Origin: Limnephilus marmoratus
Lineage: Eukaryota > Arthropoda > Insecta > Trichoptera > Limnephilidae
Assembly: GCA_917880885.1 (NCBI GenBank)
Contig: OU862910.1
Span: forward strand, 51,823,285-51,887,284
Length of the DNA: 64,000 nucleotides
Direction: 5' to 3'
The notes beneath the pieces are model-generated. The model searched no databases. It saw only the letters and a list, made by a program, of their open reading frames with translations, and was not told the DNA's origin. Of the stretch, positions 11,726 to 22,527 are shown one piece after another (the first letter of the stretch is position 1; each line of letters starts with the position of its first letter). The translations under genes were made by a program, and so were the position numbers.

Positions 11726-12447
11726 TCTGCTCTGGTTCGTAAATAATTATTTAAAGCTGATTGTGGGGATGAAATTATATGACACAATTATTTGATACTA
11801 CGAGTATATATTTGTAGTTTTGTACGTTAAATATTAAACTAAAAAGGGTAGCAAAAAATCTCGACCTTAAAGACTTTGACCGTTGGTACAGAGTTCGTAT
11901 TAAATATATATTTTTAAATCGGACTCCCGAGGTTTCCAAATTTTAAGAAACCTTAAACGACCCACCTGATGTGCAGTTTCTCTTGGTCTATTCTCACAAC
12001 TCTGCGAAAACTTTCAACCCTCCGGTGGATGCACCTCAGCGTGCATTATATGCAAGGAAATTATTTTTGTGGGAGAGGGAAATCGACGAAAAATCTAATT
12101 TCCCGACCGCATCTATTCTTAGTCAGCTAACATAAACGTAGCCTTCGCTTTCTTCCCCTTTTAGACATACTAGAAGGAATCTTGCAGCAGTACCGGGCAG
12201 TCTACAACGGTTGAAATTCTGCAACTGATAAAAACTACCAAAAAAAAAATTATTATTTTCAATGGTTCATACATTTATTTTCGTAGATAGACGAGATAAA
12301 TTATTTCACTCGCTTTATTCAAATAGGTAAAGAATTTGCGCTCTCATTTTTAAAATTAAATTGTTCATAATAATAATTAGCAAAGGATGAAATAAAATTG
12401 CCAATTTCAAATAATATATTCGATTCACAATTCACATCACATTTTCA
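11726..12447. other. AT-rich noncoding
   Basis: No gene, RNA or recognisable repeat is seen. Confidence 0.4.
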
Positions 12448-12861
12448 ATTTGGGAGGAGGGTACGGGTACTTTTTGGATAATCAACACCTCTGCCATAGG
12501 TCACCAGAAGTGGTTATCTAAGTTTGGTGACTTAGAAAGGGAGCCCGGGTTCATGGGATGAGGTTTGTCTAGCTTAGAATCGTATGCGTCTGCCCACCTT
12601 GTTTGAGAGTAGAGTTTGAGGGAGGCCTTTTGACCTCTCCAGCCATCGACCCGTCACCTTTTACCGCAGTTGGAAGAATGGATTCATATGTCCATCACTT
12701 CTGGTCACATTGACCCCCAGATTTCCACCCAATTCCAAACCTTTTCATTTTCTCTACCCCTTTCCTTAGAAAAACTCTCCATACAAACACCCCCTTAGAT
12801 GACATAGGCCCTGTGGGAAATTATTTTCCTCAGGTCCTCCTGTGTGGAGCTAATGTAAAAA
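12448..12861 (+). mobile_element. SINE-like element, copy 2
   Basis: Same family as 2786-3149. It starts TTTGGGAGGAGGGTACGGG, includes GAGCCCGGGTTCATGGGATG, and ends with the CCTCAGG / CTCCTGTGTGGAGCTAATGT tail and a short A-run. Confidence 0.7.
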
Positions 12862-13230
12862 TACCGCCACTGCCGTGTAGGCACTTAATTGGATTCCCAA
12901 AGTTCTTTGAATATCTTGCACAGATGTTTATTTAAGGCAATGAACTTTCCAATTGAACAAAATGTTTGCACAGAAGAACACCAGTAAAAAGAACAAAAAG
13001 AAAGAAACAATATTTAGTTAAAACGCAGAAGTAGAATGTAACAGAGTTACGGAAGGTCGAATATTATCGTTTAGTTTTGTGACATTTTAAATAGGCATAC
13101 ATAGTGTGTGTATGTGTTTAGTGCCAAAACGTGACAATGTGATAATGTAAAAAAAACACGTAGTCACAATTTTGACTGTTTTTGGTCTCTTTATCGTTTT
13201 GCGGAAACAGGTACTCCTCTAATATGGAGT

Positions 13231-13330
13231 CGACTATCTCCGTGGTAGAGCGGTTAGGTCCTTGCTCTGGACTAAGAGGTTGCGGGTTCAAATCCCAACA
13301 CGGGCAAATGAATTTATTGTTTACATATAA
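13231..13330 (+). mobile_element. tRNA-derived SINE head
   Basis: Pol III promoter boxes are intact: TGGTAGAGCGG at 13243-13253 fits the A box and GGTTCAAATCC at 13285-13295 fits the B box. The T stem has mismatches and the acceptor arms do not pair, so it is not a functional tRNA. Similar heads occur at 36985 and 42830 with a longer common body. Here the body is replaced by other repeat sequence. Confidence 0.6.
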
Positions 13331-13333
13331 AGA

Positions 13334-13611
13334 GGGAATAACCAGACAAAACCGGAAATATGTCCTTTTTAAATAAAATTCTAGACTTATAATATTACTT
13401 ATTGACTTTTTTCCACAAAAAGTATAAATCAATTTCGAAAGATTGTTCTTTTATCCAAAGGTATGTTTTAAATTTTGAGAAAAAATGTTTATTTTTAGTA
13501 TAATAAGGTTACACCGTAGGTCGGTGGCAGATTTGTTAAATTTTTAAACAAAATTTTGTATTATACAAAACAAATTTCAAATCATATAATCATGCAGTAG
13601 AATAAATCAAT
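13334..13611 (+). repeat. Repeat X, copy 1, left part
   Basis: This stretch matches 29595-29655 joined to 30594-30797, for example GGGAATAACCAGACAAAACC and GAAAAAATGTTTATTTTTAG. The copy continues at 14832-15067 and 18152-18325 and is interrupted by the LTR and the hAT element. The match breaks exactly at the target duplications of those insertions. Confidence 0.7.
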
Positions 13612-14831
13612 TGTGACGAATCAAATTTCGTCACAAATAAATTTGAATAAATAATTTTGTGTTATGAAAGAGTCTCGCCCGGTGCACCAAAGACAAAGAA
13701 AGTGATGACAGATGTGGGTGCAAGGACTAAAACGGAAGAAGAAAGAAGTGCGGGGTAGAGCCACGGTCTTACGAGTTCATAGGGCACGCCGGGACAGACA
13801 ATCAAGACCGGGACGGAGAGGAGACACGTATAGTGTACAACGGCAAGTACGCGTTCCCCGCCCAGCGGCGTGATGCTGGGCGGTGGATGAAGAAACGGGA
13901 GTCAAGACCGAGACGGAGAAGAGAGTCGACACGAGTGGTGTACAATAGAAAGTACGCGTTCCCCGCCCAGCGGCGTGATGCTGGGCGGTGGATGAAGAAA
14001 CAGGAGTCAAGACCGAGACGGGGAAGAGAGTCGACACGAGTGGTGTACAATAGAAAGTACGCGTTCCCCGCCCAGCGGCGTGATGCCGGGCGGTGGATGA
14101 AGAAACAGGAGTCAAGATCTAGACGGGGAAGAGAGGGGACACGAGTGGTGGTGCAACACCAAGTACGGGTTCCCCGCCCAGCGACGCCGACGTGGTGCTG
14201 GGCGGTGGATAAAGAAGTTATAGTTGAGGTAGAAGAAAGTGATTCTCAAGATATATTCTTCCGTCCGGCGAAGTAAAGCCTTGCGTGGGAAGAATAAGAA
14301 TGTTATTCGCAAGATAGAGCGGTGACCAGACGCGGCCAGTGGCCGAAGTGCGAAGTGATGCAGACGACTACAGGAGACTTCAGACTTCAGAGGCAGGAGA
14401 CTCGGCTAGGAGGGCCTGAGCTGCTGAACCAGAGGAGCTGCCATCGAGGACCTCGACCTTACCAAGGCACCCGCAGAGAACCCAGTGACACGAAGGTAGT
14501 TTCAGTGAACAATTAACTTTGACGTGTGAATAGTGGAGAAGCAACCCCGAACCATATGACAACTAATTAAGATTTAGATATAAGTAGATCTAAGTATAAT
14601 TAAGATCATGTATTAAGACCTTGCCAAACCTAATTAAAATCCTAACGTATAAAATCTTTATAATTAAATTCATCCCCCTTTTACCCCAACCCAAGCGATC
14701 GAATTGGTGAGGAGGCAGAGAATTGCAGAGAAGGCAGAGGAGAAAGTACAGAGGTATGTTATAAAACAGCACTTATTTAAATATCAATAATTATCCTGAG
14801 CTAGCTTCCGGTAACAAGACCTTACGTTACA
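13612..14831. mobile_element. Probable solo LTR, 1220 bp
   Basis: The insertion starts TGTGACG and ends CGTTACA, which are short imperfect inverted repeats with TG...CA ends, and is flanked by CAAT on both sides (13608-13611 and 14832-14835). The uninterrupted sequence is seen in the second copy of repeat X, at 30797, where AAATCAAT runs straight into ACATTATCT. TG...CA ends and a 4-bp duplication fit a solo LTR left by recombination. The interior has no protein-like ORF but carries four 105-bp tandem units. Its retrotransposon group is unknown, and a TIR element is an alternative. Confidence 0.6.
13803..14215 (+). repeat. Four 105-bp tandem units, each with a GC-rich hairpin
   Basis: Unit starts can be aligned at GCGTTCCCCGCC at 13851, 13956, 14061 and about 14167. 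Each unit contains CCGCCCAGC, an 8-base spacer and GCTGGGCGG, a 9-bp perfect stem in units 1 and 2. Unit 3 has one change and unit 4 a longer loop. Because 105 is a multiple of three, both strands stay open (147 aa forward, 112 aa reverse), giving false protein repeats. Confidence 0.85.
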
Positions 14832-14835
14832 CAAT

Positions 14836-15059
14836 ACATTATCTAGGAAAGCTATATTTCAGAATTTTAATTTTAGTTCAAAAGATCCGAGCATGTGTTT
14901 TACGCTCTTACAAACTAACACAGGTATATCAGTTTTTTTAACATTTTTATTTTGCTTAGACGTTATTGAAAAATTATAAATACTTATGATCAAAAAATAA
15001 TTACAAAAAGTACATATTTTTTAATAGTTTTATCATCACACGTTTGAGTATTTTTTAAT
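14836..15059 (+). repeat. Repeat X, copy 1, middle part
   Basis: The stretch matches 30798-31070, for example GAAAAATTATAAATACTTATG and TTTTATCATCACACG. It lies between the solo LTR and the hAT element. Confidence 0.65.
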
Positions 15060-15337
15060 ATAGGTATTAGTGATGTAACGAATTTTTGAGCATTCGCGAA
15101 TGCGAATATCTGCTACCGACATTCGCGAATGCGAATGCGAATAGGAATATTGAGTTTTTTTTTTAATTTGGCGCCAATTATGAAGGGATGGCTTAGCGGC
15201 TCACGTTTGCATCTTGTTCCGAGAATTTCCGAGTTGATCCGAAAAAAGCCGATCGTTTGTTATATTTCATTTGTCGTCTGCTCGTAAACAAAAACAAGTG
15301 AATTTTAAGGTTATAGTGTGATTGATTAGTGATAAAC

Positions 15338-15616
15338 ATGACTAAATCAGATTGTAGTGAAATTTGGAATTATTTTACACTTTGCGACACTGAACGAGCT
15401 AAATGCAAGCTGTGTAACAAGGAATATTCTAGAAAAGGAAGAAGTACAACGGCTATAAGAAATCATTCGAAGGCAATGCATAAAACAGAGTTTTCCAAAT
15501 TTGAAAAGTGTGAAAAACGAAAACTGGATGCATCTAAAACACTTGAACTGGCATCATCTTCCCATCAAAGAACCAAATCCGATATGAAACAGAAATCGCT
15601 TCATGAATTTTTCTAA
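15338..15616 (+). CDS. BED zinc-finger protein, hAT transposase N-terminus only
   Basis: A 92-aa protein starting MTKSDCSEIWNYF. Residues 4-50 form a BED-type zinc finger, the DNA-binding domain typical of hAT transposases: the aromatic SEIWNYF, then C-K-L-C at about 23-26, and His residues in AIRNHSKAMH at about 41-46 (C-x2-C ... H-x4-H). After it come a charged linker and KQKSLHEFF at the stop, a tail also found where transposases continue into their catalytic part. The start at 15338 is the first ATG after a gtg-initiated open frame; the finger begins soon after. No frameshift is seen. It could act as a DNA-binding competitor of a full transposase, but that is inference. Confidence 0.75.
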   Translation: MTKSDCSEIWNYFTLCDTERAKCKLCNKEYSRKGRSTTAIRNHSKAMHKTEFSKFEKCEKRKLDASKTLELASSSHQRTKSDMKQKSLHEFF

Positions 15617-15840
15617 TAATAAAAAAATAAGAAATTAATGGATTTTTTAATTTATTAATTTTTTTTTTTAAAGTATTCTTTATTCATTGAAAAAAAAATT
15701 TTTTACAAATGTTGGGGATTTTTCGACCACCATGCTAGGCACATGCCCGTGTTGTTAATTAACCTAATATTATTTTTTTTCTGAACTTTGCGAATGCGAA
15801 TGCGATTGCGAATATGCAAATATATGCGAATATTCGTTGG

Positions 15841-16116
15841 TACCGCTACATGCTTGCGACAAACGGCTTGCCGCAAGCTCAGGCAACCTCTGACAAACGA
15901 ATGGCTGGCTTCCACACACTTGCGAGCGCGCCAGTGTGTTCGGAGCATCCAAGCGCGGCGGACGTCTACCTATGGTACCGCTACATGCTTGCGACAAACG
16001 GCTTGCCGCAAGCTCAGGCAAGCTCTGGCAAACGAATGGCTGGCTTCCACACACTTGCGACTCTTGCGAGCGCGCCAGTGTGTTCGGAGCATCCAAGCGC
16101 GGCGGACGTCTATTTA
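15841..16116 (+). repeat. 135-bp tandem duplication in hAT subterminal region
   Basis: TACCGCTACATGCTTGCGAC starts at 15841 and again at 15976. The two units are nearly identical up to GCGGCGGACGTCTA, the second having a 9-base addition CTCTTGCGA. Open frames of about 110-120 codons across the array are artefacts of the repeat. Confidence 0.85.
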
Positions 16117-16117
16117 G

Positions 16118-18143
16118 GCTGTGCTATGTTTGCGTTAATCTATTTTTATTTTGGTTCCATGCCAACTCAGAATGAAACCAACTGAGAAACACCTCAGAAA
16201 GATCATTAAAAGCTATGAAAAAATAATTTTAAAATTGCCGGTAACCTTAACCTAACTTAATCAATTTTTTTATCATGACCTTTCTGAGTTGGTTTCATTC
16301 TGAGTTGGCCGGTCACCTTTATTTTAACGTGAAACAAAAAACAATGGAAAATGTATTTTTTATACCATTGAACCATTGAGGAAGATAATACTAATAAAAA
16401 TATGAAAAAGAACAAGACACAGAAAAATATAATGTCTAGTTTACATGCGGTAGAAGTGAAACCTTCAGAAAACTAAGGTAGAAAAGAGTGGGGAGGCTAC
16501 GAAGCACCGCACAAAGAGGAGACATAATCTCGCAGGCTAAATCCTATAGATTTTTGTCTCTTTTTAGTGCCACTTTTTCGTTTCATCGAGTTTCAAATCA
16601 CAACGGTGCCAAAGAAGTTTTCGCTTCCAAAGGTAGTGATCGCAATTGGGACCCGAACTCGAGGATCACTTGTCTTTATATAATATTGTCTTGTATTATA
16701 AAAAAAGTTATTCTCACAAAAATCATATATTTTTTATTGTAATAATATTGTATAAATCATCAATAAAATATTATTTATTTATTTTGACATTTTAGGTAAG
16801 TCCAGTCGCAATAAACTACGTAAGTGCATTAAATTTATGTACTTATACATTTTAATAAGTCAGGCTCGCCTCATACGCCATGAATATTCATATGTCTCGT
16901 AATATTAAATATTATCATAGACCGCACGGAGCAAAAACGGCGTGCATTCACCGCCAGCTCGGAAGTTCCACTGAGCGCGACCGAGCGCTTGCCGCTTGTG
17001 GCCAAATTATCCGACCTCGCCGGATCGGTGGCAAGCTCTCGCAAGCTCTTGCAAGCCTACGCAAACGCGCGCTCCAGACGTTGGGACTTGTGGACGCTTG
17101 CCGAGGCTCGCCAAGCGTTTGGACCCCGCTTTAGAGTATATATTGTTACTCTAAGGCTATACTATGTTTGCGTTAATCTATTTTTATTTTGGTTCCATGC
17201 CAACTCAGAATGAAACCAACTGAGAAACACCTCAGAAAGATCTTTAAAAGCTATGAAAAAATAATTTTAAAATTGCCGGTAACCCTAACCTAACTTAATC
17301 ATTTTTTTTTATCGTGACCTTTCTGAGTTGGCCGGTCACCTTTATTTTAACGCGAAATAAAAGACAAGGGGATAATATATTTTTAATACCATTGAACCAT
17401 TGAAGAAGATAATACTAATAAAAATATGAAAAAGAACAAGACACAGAAAAATACAATGTCTAGTTCACACGCGGTAAAAGTGAAACCTTCAGAAAACTAA
17501 GGTAGAAAAGAGTGGGGAAGCTACGAAGCACCGCACAAAGAGGAGACATTATCTTGCAGGCTAAATCCTATAGATTTTTGTCTCTTTTTAGTGCCACTTT
17601 TTCGTTTCATCGAGTTTCAAATCACAACGGTGCCAAAGAAGTTCGAACTCGAAGATCACTTGTCTTTATATAATATTGCCTTGTATTATAAAAAAAAGTT
17701 ATTCTAACAAAAATCATGTTTTTTTTGTAATAATACTGTATAAATCATCAATAAAATATTATTTATTTATTTTGACTCTTTAGGTAAATCCAGTCGCAAT
17801 AAATTACGTTAGTGCATTAAATTTATGTACTTAAACATTTTAATAAGAATAATAAGTCAGGCTCGCCTTATACGCCATTCATATTCATATGTCTCGTAAT
17901 ATTATCATAGACCGCACGGAGCAAAAAAGGCGTGCATTCGCCACCAGCTCCGAAGTTCCACTGAGCGCGACCGAGCGCTTGCCGCTTGTGGCCAAAATAT
18001 CCGACCTCGATCGGATCGGCGGCAAGCTCTCGCAAGCTCTTGCAAGCCTACGCAAGCCAAGCCACACGCGCGGCACCAGACGCTGGGGCTTGTGGACGCT
18101 TGCAGAGGCTTGCCACGTATTTGGACGCGGCTTTACATCACTA
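16118..18143 (+). repeat. About 1-kb direct duplication, offset 1038 bp
   Basis: The segment from about 16118 to 17135 recurs from about 17155 to 18143. CTATGTTTGCGTTAATC is at 16124 and at 17162. Both units carry, in order, a MITE with CCAACTCAGAATGAAACCAA arms, a TTCTACCGCGTG-family MITE on the minus strand (16441-16640; 17461-17645), and a GC-rich subterminal block. In the second unit the MITE right arm and about 20 bases near 17640 are deleted. Confidence 0.85.
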
Positions 18144-18151
18144 ATAGGTAT

Positions 18152-18325
18152 GTATATCAAAGCAAATTCTTATTGAAATAAAACCGATATTGAATTATTA
18201 TTTAAAAATGCTGGCACGGAGAATAATTATCTTTCTGGATCGCCCTGTACAGTTGCAAGGATACAATCGCAAGACCGTCTTTCGACGTAATTTGAATTCT
18301 CGACCGCTGGTTAATCGTCTTAAAA
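18152..18325 (+). repeat. Repeat X, copy 1, right part
   Basis: The stretch matches 31095-31245: CTGGCACGGAGAATAATTA, CGCCCTGTACA and TCTTTCGACG are shared. This shows that the hAT element landed inside repeat X. Confidence 0.65.
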
Positions 18326-18872
18326 CAAAATATTATTTAGAATATTATTTTGACATTCTTTTATAGAGATATTATCTTTCTTTGCCGTCCCGATTATAGA
18401 CAGCTGAATTGAGAGTCCTGATTTTCCAAACTTCTTCTTTTCTGTTCTCTAATCGTTCCCCAACTCCTCCCCCTCCCCCTCCCCATATATTTCAACGTCA
18501 CAAAGAATATTCATAATGTTAACTTATTCCTTATAAAGATTAATGGAAATGGTAAGTTGACTTTAACCTTAATGACGCGAAATCAAAAAAGTCGCCATGG
18601 GTCGCGAGCTACGATCTTTAAACAAAACGGCATAACCTTGTCTCCTGTTTGATATTTCTTTATTTCTACTTATATAACAGGAAACATTACTTAAATTATA
18701 ATATGTATGAACGTTTTCTTTTAAAAGTATGTACAATGTACATAGATAAAAAATGTAAACGATTTAAATTTTGTAATGTTTCGTTAACACCTTTTTGTGT
18801 TGAGGTGTTTACATTTTTTGGATATAGATAGTGCATTTGTGCAATGCATAAGTGTATGGTGGGTATAGTTAC
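18326..18872. other. Noncoding, probable intron of the receptor gene
   Basis: No repeat or gene is recognised. By position it would be intron downstream of the minus-strand receptor exon, since the exon's donor GT lies at 18871-18872. Confidence 0.4.
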
Positions 18873-19012
18873 CACGTCGATGATATGATGCAGAGACACC
18901 CCGAAGGTAACGGGAAGGGGGCGCGCATGGTCTGCAGCGGGGCGCACTCCCGCGTCGTAGGCCGCCTGCAGCCGCCGGGCGAGCCGGTACTCCTGGATGT
19001 CGCAGGACGCGG
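18873..19012 (-). CDS. Nicotinic acetylcholine receptor subunit, second exon
   Basis: This is one exon of a Cys-loop ligand-gated ion channel subunit, which in insects opens a cation pore when acetylcholine binds at neuronal synapses. The 140-bp exon reads, after two phase bases, ASCDIQEYRLARRLQAAYDA, then GVRPAADHARPLPVTFGVSL and HHIIDV. The family pattern is a helix with EYRL, Y-x-x-x-x-RP, P-L-x-V-x-F-G-x-x-L and IIDV. Known nAChR genes split exactly after IIDV, before a 45-bp exon beginning DEKNQ. The splice signals agree: acceptor TTTTTTCCAG just before 19012 and donor GTAACT after 18873. GC content is far above the surroundings. The other exons were looked for by eye and not found, so the subunit type is open; it resembles divergent insect subunits more than the alpha1-7 core. 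Confidence 0.75.
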
Positions 19013-19014
19013 CT

Positions 19015-20466
19015 GGAAAAAACCAAAATATTACATAATTTTATTAGCAGTCCGCAGAGCAGTCCGTGAAAAATCGTATTCTTAATAAATGTAAAAAATT
19101 TAATTTTATAATGAAAAAATTGCCACGATTGCAATACAAAATAGAATCGAACCCCGATCAACTGCTTGGAGGGCAACTATGCTAACCATTTCATCCCCAA
19201 CTATTTTAAAAAGAACGGTTCGCGGCCTTTTTCCAACACAACTTAAATTTGGATATGACGCCAAAATATCCAACCAAACTGAATAATTACCCTTTGAATC
19301 AAAGTGTTTTGCAAATATGTACCTAATACGAACGTGAACTATTTCTCAAAAAAAATGTTAAATATATGTCAACAAAGAATTCGTTTTTCACGATTTTAGA
19401 GGTAATTTTGGCAATTATTTTGTGTTAATGAAAATTATTTTAAAAATGCCCCTTACAGGGTGTTACAGCACGTACCCGAAGTATATTTGCCAGCGATTCC
19501 TGATCATATTTGGAGCAAATAAGGTAGATGTCATTATGCTGACCGATAATATATATATTTTTTCAATTAAAAACAATCAAAAACAATTTTCCATCAAACG
19601 TCACAACTGAGCAGTCGGGTACCTATAGCACCCGCGGGTCGCGAGATAAAATCACTCCGTCTCATTTCAGCAGCACGGTAACACACGAAACAGCGGCGAG
19701 TAGGTGTGTGATTAGTGGCGACGAGTGATTAAATTTTTTTATGATACCCAATTTCCCCCAATTAAAATTTCGACCGAAAAACTCTCTTTTACGATGATTT
19801 ATATATGTATTTTGTAGTTCATTACATTGACTTAAAATCTCGAAAATCGAATTCTTTAATGGCCCATATTTTATATTAGTTAGCGAAAAGGAGAGCGCTG
19901 TCGTCTACGAGTCCACGCCATATTGATAGTGGTGGCAGATTAAAATTTAAAGATATAGCGTTAGTTCATGTTTACAACGCCGCCAACTTATAAGTGTACA
20001 TATTTCTGATTTTTTAAAGTTGCGTATACACAATCGAATTTATATGTTCATGTAAATAATTTCATACTGTTATGCGTATTATTTCCCCACAAACTAAAAT
20101 TAAAACACTCTTGAAAATTATTCATTAGGAACAACTACGATATATTTGTAATTTTTAAAAAATAAATATACTCATATAACACTGCCACAAAACATCCCTC
20201 TACAAACATTCAACAATAAAAACTTATCTAAATCAGCCAAGTTCGTAGACGCAACTAGGAAATTGGTCGATTAATAATTTTATTTTTTTATTCATGTTTA
20301 TTTATTTATTTAATTTCAACGGTATACATATACCATAAGAACTGAAGATACATGTCACAAAATGAAAAATAATAATATAGAAATTTTAAAAAAAAAATTG
20401 TTTAACAGATGACTATGGCATTTTAATTAGAAATGACACCAGAGAGACAATTACGTACAAATAGAA
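19015..20466. other. AT-rich noncoding
   Basis: No exon is recognised. Phrases such as ATCCAACCAAACTGAA (about 19268) and TCTTTAATGGCCCATAT (about 19853) resemble the arms of the TTAA-flanked foldback at 29656-30589, so a decayed relative may lie here. Its ends could not be placed. Confidence 0.35.
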
Positions 20467-20760
20467 TTAATATTGACTGAAAAAGTTTGATAGCATAGCC
20501 CTCTTGTACCTACCTTCCGTGCAGTTAAATAGATCTTCAATATCTACATATCTATTAGTAACATCATGTAACCTAGGTAAAAGGGAGTGTTTAGTATACT
20601 CAGTCTTATTATTGTTACATTTAAACAGGATTTTAGATCGAGTGGTTCTCGTGGGAATATGAAATTCAATGAGCTTAGTTAAATCAGGACTGTCTATTCT
20701 ACCATTTACAATTTTGAACATAAATATTTCTCTGTTCTCCATAAATCGGTTATGCACCAA
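20467..20760 (-). pseudogene. Jockey-like LINE ORF2 C-terminus
   Basis: Of the reverse-transcriptase polyprotein end, 97 aa remain. The stretch IFMFKIVNGRIDSPDLTKLI, then EFHIPTRTTRSKILF and RLHDVTNRYVDIEDLFN, follows the pattern of Jockey/CR1-superclade C-termini (FxxKxxNGxxDxPxLLxLIxFxxPxRxxR). The catalytic part is absent through 5' truncation. TTTATTTA repeats lie at both sides (20300 and 20760). Confidence 0.7.
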
Positions 20761-20926
20761 TTTATTTATTTATTTATTGAAAAATGAGAAATACATGAAA
20801 AACATAAGCTGCAAATCTCACTAGGGCATTCCTGTAACGAGATATGCAGTTTTTTTCCAATAATTACGGAGAAGATTAAACATACTGAGGTACTAGAGGT
20901 ACATGCTTATACAATTGCAAAGGTCA

Positions 20927-21362
20927 TTTTTTACATGAGCTCCATCCCTCAGGGCCTATATCATCTTTGGGGATGCTGTGTAGAGGGTCTTTTTGGAAAG
21001 AAAGGAGAGGAGAAGTTCTGTAAAGGAACAAGATATGAGGGGTGTGTAGGAATCTGGGGTTCAATGTGTCCAGGAATGTATGTACCCCCCCCCCTGCGGT
21101 GCAAGATGATGGGTCAAGAGAGTACGCCTTGAGAGGTCAAAACTCTCAACGAGTCTCAACCAGTCTCTCCTGATCCTGCCTGCCACGCATTAGGTGGGCA
21201 AACACATCCTTCGCCAAGACCTAAACAAATCTCACCCCGTGAACCCGGGCACCTCTGCTAAGTCACCAAACGTAGCGAACCATTTGGGGTGACCTATGGA
21301 AGAGGTGTTGGTTATCCAAGAAATGGTTCCCGGGGCGGCGGCCCATACCCGCCTCCCAAATT
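20927..21362 (-). mobile_element. SINE-like element, copy 3 (minus)
   Basis: Read on the minus strand it begins CAATTTGGGAGGCGGGTATG and ends with GAGCTCATGTAAAAAA. The 3' hairpin is partly lost (only CCCTGAGGGA remains). It shares the GTGCCCGGGTTCA and CACCAA body phrases with the other copies. Confidence 0.7.
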
Positions 21363-22527
21363 GCAATGGGGGCAGATTCACTGTTTCGTGAATCAAAAGA
21401 TAGTTGCTGAATTGTCTGTGGGTAAGTGACGTTGAAAATGTTGATGGTCAAAGCGGGTAACTCTATTAATTGGCGCGGATAGGCAGAAGTCCTCACTATC
21501 GGAGAATAAAAGGTGCATGGGATCTCCCACGGTATATTTGTATTGTTTATAATCATCATCAGGTACTTACCTGAACTTTGGACTGATATCGGTAGCGGAA
21601 ATTTGAAATGCTGTGACCTCTGGAGCGATTTTTGCCATATATTGGCGCCATTTTAAATGTCTCCGATTGCTTTTCAGATAAAAAGGGTAATTATCTCCTT
21701 GATTCGCAAAAATTAAAAAATATATAATATTAATAGCTCCCACGTTTGTTATTTTGGACTTAAAACGAAGCTATTGAAATCCTTTATCTATTATGACCAT
21801 AGATGTCGCAAATTCGAACTTCGTAGACTATTTTATAACGATGTTAAAAATATATTTAAAAAAAAAAATTAAGTTGAATTTCTGATCGGTACGGTTAAAA
21901 TTAAGTCCTTTTTCCATAGATATTATGCACCTTTCATTATCAAGTATACCACAGACTATAGAAAAGTACCTCTCACGACAGTTTCAAAGTAACAACCACA
22001 CAGGATTCGCCCGGTTAACTCGTACAAATATGAGATAAACGGTAAAATACGGGTTAATTCATCGGCTATATAGCACTGTGATAAGTTTTTACGTCTCCAT
22101 GTTAAAATTCGAGGGTATGATTTTTTTAATGTTGGCGAAAAATTAAAAAAATGATCTTCTAAAAATCTCGAGCAAACGGAGAAAAAAGTTTTTAAATGCA
22201 CTGTCGCACCAGTGGGTAAAGGATAAAAAATCCAAAAATAAGTTAAATATATAATTTTTCTCCATTTTTTTTTTCTCTCTTTCGATATCATTTTAGAATA
22301 ATAAGAACGCATTTTTACATTTTACGACATGCATTTTAAGAGGATTTTCATAATAAAAAATAAAAAATTAATTTAATTTTCTTATTGACGAAATTTACAA
22401 AGAGTATTCTTAAAAGATCCATTCAGTTTTATTTTATAATAAAAAATTATAAACATAAAATCACAAAAACAGGAGATGATAAGATTTTTTGAAAAAAACT
22501 TTCTTTTTTCGCTTTCCTGAACAACCA
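21363..22527. other. AT-rich noncoding
   Basis: No gene or recognisable repeat is seen. The longest open frame (118 codons, minus, 21956-22312) has no recognisable motif. Confidence 0.4.

Larger units (their letters stand above)
15068..18143 (+). mobile_element. hAT-type DNA transposon, 3076 bp, internally duplicated
   Basis: It is flanked by a perfect 8-bp duplication ATAGGTAT (15060-15067 and 18144-18151). Terminal inverted repeats are TAGTGATGTAA. The left subterminal region is built of GCGAATGCGAAT phrases and the right of CTTGCGAGC/GCAAGCTC phrases, resembling clustered transposase-binding motifs of hAT elements. One short ORF with a BED zinc finger remains. The catalytic RNase H-like and dimerisation domains are missing, so the element cannot move alone. 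About 1 kb at the right is present twice. Confidence 0.85.

Noticed and set aside
13231..13310. Functional tRNA gene
   Set aside because: A and B boxes are present but T-stem and acceptor pairing fail; similar heads with SINE bodies occur at 36985 and 42830.
13777..14276. Overlapping 147-aa and 112-aa open frames on opposite strands with 35-aa repeats
   Set aside because: They follow from the 105-bp tandem array, whose length is divisible by three; composition is unlike real proteins and the array lies in a probable LTR.
15788..16185. Three overlapping frames of 79-123 codons
   Set aside because: Produced by the 135-bp tandem duplication of hAT subterminal sequence; no protein family resemblance.
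20935..21132. Short frames in 20935-21132, 22717-23091, 49335-49568
   Set aside because: Antisense or out-of-frame readings of the SINE-like family and the minus-strand LINE.
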